Both the position numbers and the translations under genes were made by a program. Shown here piece by piece: positions 46,386-55,008 of a stretch of DNA of 64,000 bases. The stretch spans positions 1,860,001 to 1,924,000 of the forward strand of contig JAWKNO010000002.1 of NCBI GenBank assembly GCA_041391665.1, read 5' to 3'. This DNA comes from Bacteroidia bacterium. Lineage in GTDB: Bacteria > Bacteroidota > Bacteroidia > J057. Each line of letters starts with the position of its first letter. Positions within the stretch are counted from its first letter, which is position 1. Under the pieces are notes generated by a model. The model was given only the letters and a program-made list of their open reading frames with translations. It was not told where the DNA came from and searched no databases.

Positions 46386-47147
46386 ATGAATATTATCTAT
46401 CTCCTTCTCCTCAGTCTGTTAACCCACTCCCCCATGAATGAAATTTCCTCCGGTGTGTTTCGCTGGTCAGAACTCCCCGTAAAGACGAGCAAAGACCGGG
46501 AATCGCGAAAAATCTTTGAAGGCACTTCGCCGCATTTCGAATATCTCGAAATCCACGCCACCACACAAGCCAAAGGCGCTACCCCTGCCCCACCCCATGC
46601 ACAGACGGATATTGAAGAGGTGATCATTGTGAAGGAAGGCACGATGAAATTTACCATGGACGGCGAAGACGCTGTTTTAGGCGCAGGCAGCGTCATTTTG
46701 ATTCCGCCACTGGCGATGCAGTCGTTACAAAACATTGGCGACGGACCACTGACCTACTATGTGATGATGTTTCGCTCCAAAGAACCTATGGATATTGAAA
46801 GATGTAAGGAAGCAGGAGGAAAGCTGTTTTTGAATGTCGATTCACTCGAATATAAACCCCACGAAAAAGGCGGGCGAATCAACTATTTTGACAGAGCTAC
46901 GGCCATGTGCAAGCAGTTTGAAATGCATGTCACCCAACTCGACCATAAAGGCCCCAGCCACGCGCCCCACACCCATGTCGGCTCGGAAATTATCCTGATG
47001 ATCAATGGAGATGCAGAAATGTCGATCAACGACCAGCTCTATAAGGGCTCGGCAGGCGATCTGTATTTTGTGCGCTCACAGGACTCACACGGGATCACCA
47101 ATATTGGAGAAGGCCCATGCAAGTACTTTGCCTTTCGGTGGGAGTGA
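46386..47147 (+). CDS. Bicupin protein, probably exported
   Basis: 253 residues from the ATG at 46386 (the upstream extension lacks signal character). A short hydrophobic start (MNIIYLLLLSLL) may be a signal peptide. Two cupin barrels follow: the first around PPHAQTDIEEVIIVKEGTMKF, the second around APHTHVGSEIILMINGDAEMSI ... SQDSHGITNIGEGPCKYFAF. The histidine/glutamate metal ligands are present in both. Cupins bind metals and can be isomerases, oxygenases or sugar-modifying enzymes; the substrate is unknown. It has its own promoter and ends 30 nt from the convergent GH127 gene. Confidence 0.8.
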   Translation: MNIIYLLLLSLLTHSPMNEISSGVFRWSELPVKTSKDRESRKIFEGTSPHFEYLEIHATTQAKGATPAPPHAQTDIEEVIIVKEGTMKFTMDGEDAVLGAGSVILIPPLAMQSLQNIGDGPLTYYVMMFRSKEPMDIERCKEAGGKLFLNVDSLEYKPHEKGGRINYFDRATAMCKQFEMHVTQLDHKGPSHAPHTHVGSEIILMINGDAEMSINDQLYKGSAGDLYFVRSQDSHGITNIGEGPCKYFAFRWE

Positions 47148-47177
47148 GCATACCGATTAGTTATAAAATCATTTCGC

Positions 47178-49118
47178 CTAAATCGCTGGAAACCAAACCT
47201 TCATCTTATTTACCCCCCGGTTTGACCACAGGTAATAGGGTATCAGGGTAATTGGCTGGCCGGATATATCTCCTTTCACTATATTTACCTGACTGGAAAA
47301 ATGATTCATTTGCCCAACGGCGAATGAGTCCATGTCTGAAATTTTGAGCTCTGCCAATTGCGGGTTATCGGTTTCTTCTCCGCAATACACAATCGGACCA
47401 TATTCGAATGCTACTTTTTGCAAATCCTCTGCAATATTTTCATCTGCAATAACCTTACGTACAGCCATCGGGAGTATTATTTCGATTTTATCGCCTTTGC
47501 TCCATTCCCGGGAAATGTCAATATACCCGTTGGTTACGTGTACCGGTTCGGCTTTGCCATTAACTGATAATTGAATACGCTGATCCATCCGGTTCATATA
47601 CGAGTACAACCCTCCCGGAATGACCTGATTTTGTGCCCAGCCGGGGACTCGCAACTTTAGGGTAAATGAAGTTTTTTCAGCCGGATTTACAGACAAAGTC
47701 ACTGTGCCATTCCATGGGTAGTCTGTCTGTTGGATTAACTCAACTGATTGATTGTTTATTTCAACTTTTGCCTGGTTGGAAATGTAGAGATTAACATACA
47801 GCTCATCCGGGTTTGTTGCATAAATCAAACCGGGTATCGAAGGGATAAACCGAATCATATTTGTGGGACAACACGAGCAATTAAACCAGGAAGAGCGCGT
47901 GCAGGCACCCTGATTAAAATTATATTTACCGTCGGATTCGAGGGGATTGGGATAAAAAAACTTTTTACCATCTACTGATATCCCGGCGATCAGACCATTG
48001 TAAAGCGTTCTTTCAATTACATCATAATGTTTTGATTCACCTGTAAGGAGAAATAAACGCTGATTCCAGTAAACGCTGCCAATAGCCGCACAGGTTTCAT
48101 TATATGCGGTAAGATTGGGTAATTCGTAGTTTCCGCCAAATGCTTCCCCTTCGTGTTTAGCGCCAATACCCCCGGTAAGGTAAGTTTTTTTTTCTACCAT
48201 ATTGTGCCAGAGACTTCTTACCGCTGCGAGATATGCTGCATCATGGTATAATGCTGCAATATCAGTCATTGCCGCATACATGTACATAGCCCGAACGGCA
48301 TGCCCTACGGCTTCATTTTGTTGTGTTACAGGCAAATGATCCTGGCTGTAGTCGCCAAATAAAGGATGGGTAGTTGAGTCGCCCCGTATGTCGAGAAAAA
48401 ATTTGGCGAGACTGAGATATTTCTCGTTTTGAGTGATTCGGTATAGTTTGATCAATCCGGTTTCCACAATCTGATGACCAGGTGGCATGCTCAATTTTCC
48501 AGGCCCAAAGTTATCGACCAGTAAGTCTGCATTTTTCAGGGCTATATCCAGAAAATTTCTTTTCCCGGTTGCGATATAATGTGTGGCCGCTGCTTCAAAC
48601 AGATGTCCGCTATTGTATAACTCATGACTGGAGATTTCCTGCTCCCAGCGTTTTTCAGCGGGTTTTACCCATGGGGCGGGAGGATTCTTTCTGTCAATGG
48701 TAAACCAGGTTGTCAGATACCCATCAGGTTCCTGGCCGACTTTTATGATAGCGATAATTGAGTCTAAATAAGCATCCAGCGCGGGGTTGGGTTTACTGAT
48801 GAGCGTATTGGAAGCGCCTTCAATGATTTTATATACATCGGTATCATCAAAAGGCATTTGCCCTCTTGTTTTCCCCGCCATTTTCTTCCCGGCGATCAGA
48901 AAATTATCCATCCGGCCTTCTTCCACACACTTTTCAAAAGCATAATGAATGGTGGAATCCTGAATAGTGCTGATTTTGGGAAGCCAGAAATCATCGATTA
49001 GCACCACGTTTTTTATATCTACCGCTGAGATAGGATAATCAAACGGTTTTTCCGCTGGCTCAGGATTGCCACATCCCCAAATGGTCAATCCCAGAAAAAT
49101 GTAAATGTATTTTTTCAT
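47178..49118 (-). CDS. Glycoside hydrolase family 127 (beta-L-arabinofuranosidase, DUF1680) lipoprotein
   Basis: 646 residues. Lipoprotein signal (IFLGLTIWGC, Cys16). The (alpha/alpha)6 barrel contains KTRGQMPFDDTDVYKIIEG and QEPDGYLTTWFT. The metal/catalytic cluster is visible: NETCAAIGSVYWNQRL supplies E341 and C343, and FNCSCCPTN supplies C416/C417, matching the Zn-coordinating Glu and Cys, including the cysteine nucleophile, of HypBA1-type enzymes. It would release L-arabinofuranose from plant-type glycans at the cell surface. It stands alone rather than in a SusCD locus. Confidence 0.92.
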   Translation of the reverse strand: MKKYIYIFLGLTIWGCGNPEPAEKPFDYPISAVDIKNVVLIDDFWLPKISTIQDSTIHYAFEKCVEEGRMDNFLIAGKKMAGKTRGQMPFDDTDVYKIIEGASNTLISKPNPALDAYLDSIIAIIKVGQEPDGYLTTWFTIDRKNPPAPWVKPAEKRWEQEISSHELYNSGHLFEAAATHYIATGKRNFLDIALKNADLLVDNFGPGKLSMPPGHQIVETGLIKLYRITQNEKYLSLAKFFLDIRGDSTTHPLFGDYSQDHLPVTQQNEAVGHAVRAMYMYAAMTDIAALYHDAAYLAAVRSLWHNMVEKKTYLTGGIGAKHEGEAFGGNYELPNLTAYNETCAAIGSVYWNQRLFLLTGESKHYDVIERTLYNGLIAGISVDGKKFFYPNPLESDGKYNFNQGACTRSSWFNCSCCPTNMIRFIPSIPGLIYATNPDELYVNLYISNQAKVEINNQSVELIQQTDYPWNGTVTLSVNPAEKTSFTLKLRVPGWAQNQVIPGGLYSYMNRMDQRIQLSVNGKAEPVHVTNGYIDISREWSKGDKIEIILPMAVRKVIADENIAEDLQKVAFEYGPIVYCGEETDNPQLAELKISDMDSFAVGQMNHFSSQVNIVKGDISGQPITLIPYYLWSNRGVNKMKVWFPAI

Positions 49119-49211
49119 CTTTTGATTTTAGCAAAAACTATAATTGTTAAGTTCAAAATACAAGGTAGGAATGGTCATTTTCATAGGAGGAAGCCTATAG
49201 AAATTTTCGCA

Positions 49212-49349
49212 TTAACCTGCCGAAGGTACTTCTGCCAGGGAAAAATAGGCTTTCTTCCCCTTCTCCCTCCCGATACGCACCATTTCATCGGCGCCTGCCG
49301 ATGGGCCTCCGATACGAAGCACGGCGTCCACTTTGTCGAGAAGGCGGAT
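49212..49349 (-). pseudogene. Stranded 3' end of a DUF4406-like gene
   Basis: The 98-bp repeat here is in the reading frame of the intact DUF4406 gene (IRLLDKVDAV ... GREKGKK) and continues to a TAA at 49212-49214 as AYFSLAEVPSAG. That ending (aromatic-SL-x-EVP) is the usual C-terminus of the family. The intact copy at 50161 instead ends IYMDIDDIG. So this fragment looks like the original gene end, cut off by the toxin-antitoxin segment. It has no start codon of its own. Confidence 0.75.
49252..49349 (-). repeat. 98-bp direct repeat, copy 1
   Basis: 97 of 98 bases equal those at 50192-50289 (offset 940), in the same orientation. The right edge reaches the first base of the toxin stop codon. 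Confidence 0.92.
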
Positions 49350-49759
49350 TATGCCTCTTTCATTATTTCTGCAAACTGTTCGGTATTGATAACTTCCACT
49401 TTGGGAAAAAGATTTTCTTTGAGCACGTTGAAATGCTTATCATCACTCACTAAATATTTTGCATTGCAAGCAATCGCACAATCGACAAATTTATTATCGT
49501 CTGTATCTGCTTCAATTAAATTCCATTTGTAGTATTTTGTTATCCAGCACACATTGGGCGCATTCTCAAGTAATTGGAGAACATATTCTGCAAATTTTTC
49601 TCCCATATGCTCACCTACGATCTCCTCGTACTCAGTCAGGATATCTGTCGTTACACAGAGTTCATATTTTTCATCCAGAAATGAATCAAATATAGGACGG
49701 TATCTTGACTTACTGGAGATCGAAACCAGTAAGACATTGGTATCAAGAACAATTCTCAA
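49349..49759 (-). CDS. PIN-domain toxin of a toxin-antitoxin pair
   Basis: 136 residues. The PIN fold of the putative toxin family PIN_3/COG1569 is clear: MRIVLDTNVLL (Asp6, Asn8), the middle acidic ILTEYEEIV, ADTDDNKFVDCAIACNAKYLVSDD, and a final VINTEQFAE. The conserved acidic residues that bind Mg2+ in these RNases are present. The antitoxin gene lies 5 nt upstream. The stop codon (TAA, 49349-49351) uses the last base of the flanking 98-bp repeat, so the element boundary coincides with the gene end. Confidence 0.88.
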   Translation of the reverse strand: MRIVLDTNVLLVSISSKSRYRPIFDSFLDEKYELCVTTDILTEYEEIVGEHMGEKFAEYVLQLLENAPNVCWITKYYKWNLIEADTDDNKFVDCAIACNAKYLVSDDKHFNVLKENLFPKVEVINTEQFAEIMKEA

Positions 49760-49764
49760 AACAG

Positions 49765-50004
49765 TTAGTTTTTGGGGTTGTAAGCTGTTCTTTTATGCGT
49801 TTTCAACATTCTTTCCATTTCCTCGTTTGTCCAATTGTTTTTCTCCCAAATTTCATCCGCCATTTGTGTTACTTTACTTGCCAAATACCTAACTATCAAC
49901 CTTTTAATTTCGACCATATCATTATCATCTAACTCTCTTGCAAAGAGCTTAAGTATTTCTAACTGATGATTATTTAATCTGAAATTTTGTGGTATGGCAT
50001 CCAT
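49765..50004 (-). CDS. Antitoxin of the PIN toxin
   Basis: 79 residues from the ATG at 50004 (a GTG two codons earlier is possible). Small, charged and helical (NNHQLEILKLFARELDDNDMVEIKRLIVRYLASKV ... NEEMERMLKTHKRTAYN). It sits directly upstream of the PIN gene with a 5-nt gap, the typical antitoxin-toxin order. No named antitoxin fold is recognised. It should bind the toxin and repress its own promoter in the 150-bp gap at 50011-50160; that is inferred from position. Confidence 0.75.
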   Translation of the reverse strand: MDAIPQNFRLNNHQLEILKLFARELDDNDMVEIKRLIVRYLASKVTQMADEIWEKNNWTNEEMERMLKTHKRTAYNPKN

Positions 50005-50160
50005 AATCACTATATTTTAGAAACAGACTTCCACCTGTTTTTGCCTACAATTCAATTGTTGATATCTGTCTGCACGAGTATTAAATTTACGAAAAGTATT
50101 GAGAAGTATTCTTTAGCGATTAAGAAATTTTTGTCTTGGTTCCCGCAACCTTTACACAAT

Positions 50161-50514
50161 TTACCCTATATCATCTATATCCATATAGATCTTCTTCCCC
50201 TTCTCCCTCCCGATCCGCACCATTTCATCGGCGCCTGCCGATGGGCCTCCGATACGAAGCACGGCGTCCACTTTGTCGAGAAGGCGGATGGCTACCGGGT
50301 GGAAGATTTCGTTGAAGATTTCGTCACCCATTTGCTTTGAGCCTGCCGTTTCGATCAGCGGCAAGGCAAACCACTCGCCCATAACCGGCAAATGGCCCAT
50401 ACGAAAGAGCGTCAGGGAAACCTGGCTCATATGTTCAACATTGGCGGCGATCAGCTCCGGCTGATCATTGGTACCGGAGCGATAAGGACCTGCTACGAGA
50501 ATGAGTTGGGACAT
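50161..50514 (-). CDS. DUF4406-like (nucleoside deoxyribosyltransferase-like) protein with replaced C-terminus
   Basis: 117 residues. The start ILVAGPYRSGTNDQPELIAANVEHM and the later GGPSAGADEMVRIGREKGKKIY match DUF4406, a Rossmann-like fold related to nucleoside 2-deoxyribosyltransferases. Likely cytoplasmic and active on nucleosides or related ligands, but the catalytic role is unproven. The last nine residues (IYMDIDDIG) differ from the family ending, which is preserved in the stranded fragment at 49212. The 98-bp repeat (50192-50289) covers codons near the 3' end, so the protein's tail appears to have been swapped by the inserted element. Confidence 0.75.
   Translation of the reverse strand: MSQLILVAGPYRSGTNDQPELIAANVEHMSQVSLTLFRMGHLPVMGEWFALPLIETAGSKQMGDEIFNEIFHPVAIRLLDKVDAVLRIGGPSAGADEMVRIGREKGKKIYMDIDDIG
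50192..50289 (-). repeat. 98-bp direct repeat, copy 2
   Basis: Partner of the copy at 49252-49349; lies inside the intact DUF4406 gene. One mismatch out of 98. Confidence 0.92.
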
Positions 50515-50668
50515 AGGTTAAATTTTATGGCATTACACATTAATCCGAAAAACAAACAACGGAAAACTTGGCGAAACTTTGCGTGTACTTTGCGTTACTC
50601 ATATGTTTACAACTTAATGAAACTGATCTTCGATCTGAGATGATAGGGTTCACGCAAAGTCCGCAAAG

Positions 50669-50946
50669 GAATCGCAAAGGAACGCAAAGGGGGGGCGCAT
50701 ACATCTCCGCGAGACTTTGCGTGTACTTTGCGTTACTCTGTGTCTCATTTCAAACTACTTGTCGATGACAAAACATTCCATATTGAAACGCAGAGTCTCG
50801 CCGAGGAATCGCAGAGGAACGCAAAGAGGGGGCACATACATCTCCGCGAAACTTTGCGTGTACTTTGCGGTACTCTGTGTCTCATTTCAAACTACTTGTC
50901 GAAGACAAAACATTCCATATTGAAACGCAGAGTCTCGCCGAGGAAT
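50669..50946. repeat. Two 137-bp tandem units with internal inverted repeats
   Basis: The motif ctttgcgtgtactttgcg begins at 50715 and again at 50852, 137 bp apart, and the surrounding sequence matches over two units with few changes. A partial third copy lies at 50566-50604. Each unit contains cgcaaag/ctttgcg and cgcagag/ctctgtg arms that could pair, so the units can fold. No gene is supported inside. It abuts the broken GH26-like gene. It resembles repetitive extragenic elements; I know no name for it. Confidence 0.8.
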
Positions 50947-51244
50947 AGTGCCGCGCCAGATAAGAATCTTTGTCGCCGTCTGCGGCAAAGCCAAAGTCCT
51001 GACTCCATACCACCGGCATTTCGCCGATATAGTTTCCGGCAAACTCGGAGTTTCGCGCACCCGAAATCGGGAAATTGTGTTGACCGGAGAGGATATGTTT
51101 TCCGCTAAGTCCCTGCATAAAGGCGAGCAATGCACGGGCTTCAGGGGAAGCATTGGGCGTAACGGGTGCGGGATTTTGTGCAGAAAGTGAAAGGGTCAGA
51201 AGGAAAAATAACCCTGGGAGAAAAATTTGGCGACAGTAGTTCAT
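50947..51244 (-). pseudogene. Truncated GH26-like glycoside hydrolase
   Basis: The frame opens with a signal peptide (FLPGLFFLLTLSLSAQ) and about 80 residues typical of a family 26-like glycoside hydrolase N-terminus: EARALLAFMQGLSGKHILSGQ, then HNFP and MPVVWSQDFGFAADG. At about 50947 the match to a protein stops and the frame runs into the 137-bp repeat before a stop. The catalytic half is absent, so this is a remnant cut at the repeat boundary. Confidence 0.75.
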
Positions 51245-51308
51245 GGCAGGTAGTATTTAGATATTTCGATTTCCGCAGATTTCACTATTTCTGCTGGTTT
51301 TGCATCCT

Positions 51309-52565
51309 TTACTGTCCAGCGTCCGCCGGGAGAGGAGGCGACAGAGGGAGTGATCTCTCAAACCTGACTTCAGGATATTGTTCAGGTAACCTGCTGATTG
51401 CTGTAACCGGCCGGGCCTTCAAATAAACATCAAAAAAAATACGCAGACAGGCGGAGGAAACGGTCAGTCCCCTTTCTTCGCCAATCGGACCCAGTGCGCC
51501 AAATATTCTGGAGACAAACCATTCGGTCAAAATTGCTCTGTCGCTGAAGTTGAAATGTCTTGCCCCCCGAAGGCTAATCCAGATACGGCTTTCCGGCAAA
51601 CGGTCATATATCGACTGAATGTTTGATTGTATTTCCAGACTTGCTGAATCGGATTCTTCAGCATGATCTGCCAATAAAAACATTACAGGCTTTGGGAGGC
51701 CGGTTGTGCTCACCGCTCCAAATGGTGCCCCGTCCATATCAACCGACACTTTACAACGTATATCATCCCGGCAAAACTGAAGGGCTGTAGCGCCTCCAAA
51801 AGAGTGTCCAAAAACTCCTAATTCCTGAAGATTTAAATGCCCGCTAAATATATTATTAACATCACCTTTATTGAGTGATTCCAACTTATCCAAAACAAAA
51901 CGGGTATCTGCTGTCCAAATCGTTACCAAACGGTTCAACCTACGGGTTCGCTCTTCAGAGGGGGCGCTGTCGCCCGGGTTTCCCTGTTGGGTTCCAAAAA
52001 CCACTCGCCCATCAGGAAATACAACAACGCTGGTGCTGTATGGCGCATCCGAACCTACCACCACATAACCATGGCTTGCCAGTTCTTCCGCGAGGGTTGT
52101 ATAGTCTCCGGCCATGGCCCCAATCCCTGACTTCATCAGCAAAACCGGGTAACTCACCTGTTTGGATGAAAGCCTGGCGTTCAAAATACTGTGAGAATGG
52201 ACTTTGGATAAGTCTTTCAAAATTATATTTGATAACACCGGCCCCTGTCGCTCTTTGAGGGCCTTGCGCAAATCCGCAGGAAAATAGTCAGCAACAATGT
52301 CTGAATTTGCTGAGTCCGCAGGATACCAAACCCAGACGACCAGTTCGCGCTTTACATCAGGCGTCGGTGCCAGACTATCTGTGCGGGTACTGTCTTTCCA
52401 TGCAAAGGTGGTACGCCCAACTGCATAGGTCCCGGTGGGTACGGGCAATGTTACCGACTGACTGTGTTCAACCCAAAACAACCCTAAGCACACACAAATC
52501 AATACTAAAGCCCCTGAGAGACCAAAGAGAAATATTTTCAGGGAAATCTTCAGGACTTTTCTCAT
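51309..52565 (-). CDS. PAF-acetylhydrolase-like alpha/beta hydrolase
   Basis: 418 residues from the ATG at 52565. An N-terminal membrane/signal segment (ISLKIFLFGLSGALVLICVCLGLFW) precedes an alpha/beta-hydrolase resembling platelet-activating factor acetylhydrolase: LVVWVWYPAD, LLMKSGIGAMAGDYTTLAEELASHGYVVVGSDAPY, nucleophile elbow GVFGHSFGGATALQF, and ISLRGARHFNFSD (likely His). Probably envelope-located and active on short esters or phospholipids. It lies between the pseudogene and the SxtJ gene on the same strand, 72 nt from the latter. Confidence 0.82.
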   Translation of the reverse strand: MRKVLKISLKIFLFGLSGALVLICVCLGLFWVEHSQSVTLPVPTGTYAVGRTTFAWKDSTRTDSLAPTPDVKRELVVWVWYPADSANSDIVADYFPADLRKALKERQGPVLSNIILKDLSKVHSHSILNARLSSKQVSYPVLLMKSGIGAMAGDYTTLAEELASHGYVVVGSDAPYSTSVVVFPDGRVVFGTQQGNPGDSAPSEERTRRLNRLVTIWTADTRFVLDKLESLNKGDVNNIFSGHLNLQELGVFGHSFGGATALQFCRDDIRCKVSVDMDGAPFGAVSTTGLPKPVMFLLADHAEESDSASLEIQSNIQSIYDRLPESRIWISLRGARHFNFSDRAILTEWFVSRIFGALGPIGEERGLTVSSACLRIFFDVYLKARPVTAISRLPEQYPEVRFERSLPLSPPLPADAGQ

Positions 52566-52637
52566 CACAGAATGCGTCTAATGGTGAATGGATCTGTGTT
52601 CCCAAATTACAAAATCATACCTTATCATTAACCATCC

Positions 52638-53000
52638 TCACCAAATCTTCTCAAAGTCCTGTTTTTGATAGGTTTTCCCGGATGAAATAAACAGGGAGTC
52701 TGTTCTGTTTTTCAGGTTTAACGGATCGGAGTTACCAAATAGCCGTGAAAGCATTGCCAGCGGAAATAGCAACAGATAAAAAATAATCGCCAATAGTATC
52801 GGGGGAATAATCAATGACATCAGCCCGCCCAGCTTTAGCCAGAGATAATCGATTTTTTTACTGAGTCTGGGAGAAAATACGCCTGCAAGGCCTACTCCCA
52901 GGGAAACCAGAATGGCCCAATTCCATCCGTAGATCAGAAACAAAATCAGAAACCCCATGGAAATGGTCAGTACAGTTTGGGAGGGATTATGCTTTTTCAT
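52638..53000 (-). CDS. SxtJ-like membrane protein
   Basis: 120 residues with two or three membrane segments (ISMGFLILFLIYGWNWAILVSLGVGLAGVF, LGGLMSLIIPPILLAIIFYLLLFPLAML). The length and layout match SxtJ, a family named from saxitoxin clusters and found beside carbamoyltransferases. Here it is the last gene of such a cluster, 3 nt after the DUF5989 gene. The function is unknown. Confidence 0.8.
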   Translation of the reverse strand: MKKHNPSQTVLTISMGFLILFLIYGWNWAILVSLGVGLAGVFSPRLSKKIDYLWLKLGGLMSLIIPPILLAIIFYLLLFPLAMLSRLFGNSDPLNLKNRTDSLFISSGKTYQKQDFEKIW

Positions 53001-53003
53001 AAC

Positions 53004-53153
53004 CTAAAATAAACTGTAAATAAATGGCGCAACCGCACTCCCTGCACCATACACCAGCAAAATCGCCATAAACAGCAATATCATGATGACGGGGGCCAGC
53101 CAGATTTTTTTCCGCTCCCGCATATACTGCCATAGATCCCGAAGTATGTCCAT
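53004..53153 (-). CDS. DUF5989 micro-membrane protein
   Basis: A 49-residue protein read from the ATG at 53153 to the TAG at 53004. It begins MDILRDLWQYMRERKKIWL, followed by one membrane helix (PVIMILLFMAILLVYGAGSAV) and APFIYSLF. This charge-then-helix pattern and the position between a carbamoyltransferase and SxtJ are characteristic of DUF5989. It lies 27 nt after the carbamoyltransferase stop and 3 nt before SxtJ. Confidence 0.85.
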   Translation of the reverse strand: MDILRDLWQYMRERKKIWLAPVIMILLFMAILLVYGAGSAVAPFIYSLF

Positions 53154-53180
53154 TTTTTTTATTTATTTTTAGTATCAAAC

Positions 53181-55001
53181 TCACCCCAACGATTCCCGGA
53201 AAAACACATAATCCCCAACCACCAGAATATCCATCTCTGTTTGTTGAAAACATCGATATGCGTCTTCCGGCGTACATACGATCGGCTCGCTCCGCACGTT
53301 AAAACTCGTATTTACCAGCAGAGAACATCCCGTCTGCCGTTTGTATTCCGTCAACAACTCCCAAAAACGGGGGTTTGTCTCTCTGTGAACGGTTTGAACC
53401 CGGGCAGAATAATCCAAATGCGTAACTGCCGGTACATCGCTTCGCACAACAGACAGTTTTTCCTTCAAAGGTAAGAGATGAAAATTTTCCGGCAAGGCCT
53501 TTCGGCGGTTTTCCCTTACCCCAACCACAAATGACATGTAAGGAGAAGCAAATCGGGAATCAAAATATTCGCCCATATCCTCATACAAAACGGCTGGTGC
53601 AAACGGGCGAAAACTTTCCCGGTTTTTGATCTTCTGGTTCAGTTTTGTCTGCATATCTACGCGACGGGCATCTGCCAGAATGCTTCGGTTTCCCAATGCG
53701 CGGGGGCCATACTCCATCCGTCCCTGAAACCATCCTACGATCTTCCCACTGGCCAGTGCTGTAGCGATTTTTTCGGCAAGCTGATGAAAATCCGTATATT
53801 TTTGAAAAACAGCTTTTTGCCTGCGGGCCATTTGTTCGATGGTTTTATCAGAATACGCCGGGCCAAGAAATGCGCCCTCCATGGTGTCTTTTTGTGCATC
53901 AATTTTGCGTTCCTGTTCGAAGTACAAATAATAAACCGCCAAAGCTGCCCCCAACGCGCCACCGGCGTCTCCTGCTGCGGGTTGAATGTATATTTGCCTG
54001 AAAATCCCTGCTTTCAGCAATTTGCCCGCAGCTACGCCATTGAGCGCGACACCGCCCGCAAGACAAAGTGTATCCATCCCCGTAATCTTTTGGGCCTCCA
54101 CCGCCATTTTTAACACCATTTCTTCCGTGATGGTCTGAATTGCCAATGCCAGATCGCTGTGATGTTGCTCGATGGCAGATTCAGGCGCCCTCCTGGGAAA
54201 ACCCAGCAATTTCTCCCATTGTTTGTCTTTGGTCATTCGCAGACCTGTGGCGTACCGAAAAAACGCCTGATTGAGCCATACAGAACCGTCGCTTTTGATA
54301 TCGATCATTTGGGTTCTGATCTTTTCAATATACCCGCGTGTCTGCGGAGAACCGGGGTCGCCAAAAGGAGCCAGGCCCATGAGTTTATATTCGCCCGAAT
54401 TGACCCGAAAACCGAGGTAATAGGTAAATGCGCTGTACAGCAATCCGACTGAATGGGGGAAACGCAATTCTTTATGAATGGTGATGTCACGGCCATCTCC
54501 CGAACCAATCGCCGCGGTACACCATTCCCCTACTCCATCGATGGTCAGAATCGCTGATTTTTCAAAAGAAGAAGGATAAAATGCGCTCGCAGCATGGGAT
54601 AAATGATGTTCGGAAAATAGCAGCGGAATGCGTTTTTTATCGTAGTTTCCAATAGCTTTAAGCTCGCCAATGAGTATTTTTTTGAGGAATAATTTTTCAT
54701 TCAGCCAGACAGGTATCGCTTTTAAAAATGACTGTACCCCCCGGGGAGAAAAGGCATAGTAGGTTTCCAACAGGCGCTCAAATTTGAGGAGAGGTTTTTC
54801 ATAAAAGACAATGGCATCCAGTTCGTCTATATCCAGCCCGGCCTGTTCGAGGCAAAAACGAATAGACCGGGCGGGAAAGACATCCGTATTTTTCTTTCGG
54901 GTAAATCGCTCCTCCTGTGCTGCGGCGACAATTTGCCCACCGATAATCAGTGCTGCTGCGGAGTCGTGGTAATACCCGGATATACCTAAAATCTTCTTCA
55001 T
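53181..55001 (-). CDS. NodU/CmcH family O-carbamoyltransferase
   Basis: 606 residues, normal for the family. It opens with ILGISGYYHDSAAALIIGGQIVAAAQEERFTRKK, then carries SEHHLSHAASAFYPSSF (metal-binding His, ~130), TIDGVGEW, GGVALNGVAAGKLL, and the YrdC-related C-terminal domain with GRMEYGPRALGNRSILADAR and CSLLVNTSFNVRSEPIVCTPEDAYRCF. It transfers a carbamoyl group from carbamoyl phosphate via carbamoyl-AMP to a hydroxyl of a sugar or natural product. It is followed by DUF5989 and SxtJ and preceded, 7 nt away, by an SGNH protein. The acceptor is not evident from the cluster. Confidence 0.93.
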   Translation of the reverse strand: MKKILGISGYYHDSAAALIIGGQIVAAAQEERFTRKKNTDVFPARSIRFCLEQAGLDIDELDAIVFYEKPLLKFERLLETYYAFSPRGVQSFLKAIPVWLNEKLFLKKILIGELKAIGNYDKKRIPLLFSEHHLSHAASAFYPSSFEKSAILTIDGVGEWCTAAIGSGDGRDITIHKELRFPHSVGLLYSAFTYYLGFRVNSGEYKLMGLAPFGDPGSPQTRGYIEKIRTQMIDIKSDGSVWLNQAFFRYATGLRMTKDKQWEKLLGFPRRAPESAIEQHHSDLALAIQTITEEMVLKMAVEAQKITGMDTLCLAGGVALNGVAAGKLLKAGIFRQIYIQPAAGDAGGALGAALAVYYLYFEQERKIDAQKDTMEGAFLGPAYSDKTIEQMARRQKAVFQKYTDFHQLAEKIATALASGKIVGWFQGRMEYGPRALGNRSILADARRVDMQTKLNQKIKNRESFRPFAPAVLYEDMGEYFDSRFASPYMSFVVGVRENRRKALPENFHLLPLKEKLSVVRSDVPAVTHLDYSARVQTVHRETNPRFWELLTEYKRQTGCSLLVNTSFNVRSEPIVCTPEDAYRCFQQTEMDILVVGDYVFFRESLG

Positions 55002-55008
55002 TCGCCGG

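Noticed and set aside
49122..49532. Plus-strand open frame across the first 98-bp repeat
   Set aside because: It runs antisense to the PIN toxin and the DUF4406 remnant and has no protein-like features.
49350..50191. Insertion sequence between the 98-bp repeats
   Set aside because: No transposase or integrase and no terminal inverted repeats; the 98-bp repeat is far too long for a target-site duplication.
50515..50668. Small coding genes in the repeat region
   Set aside because: Open frames there repeat with the 137-bp unit and have no protein features.
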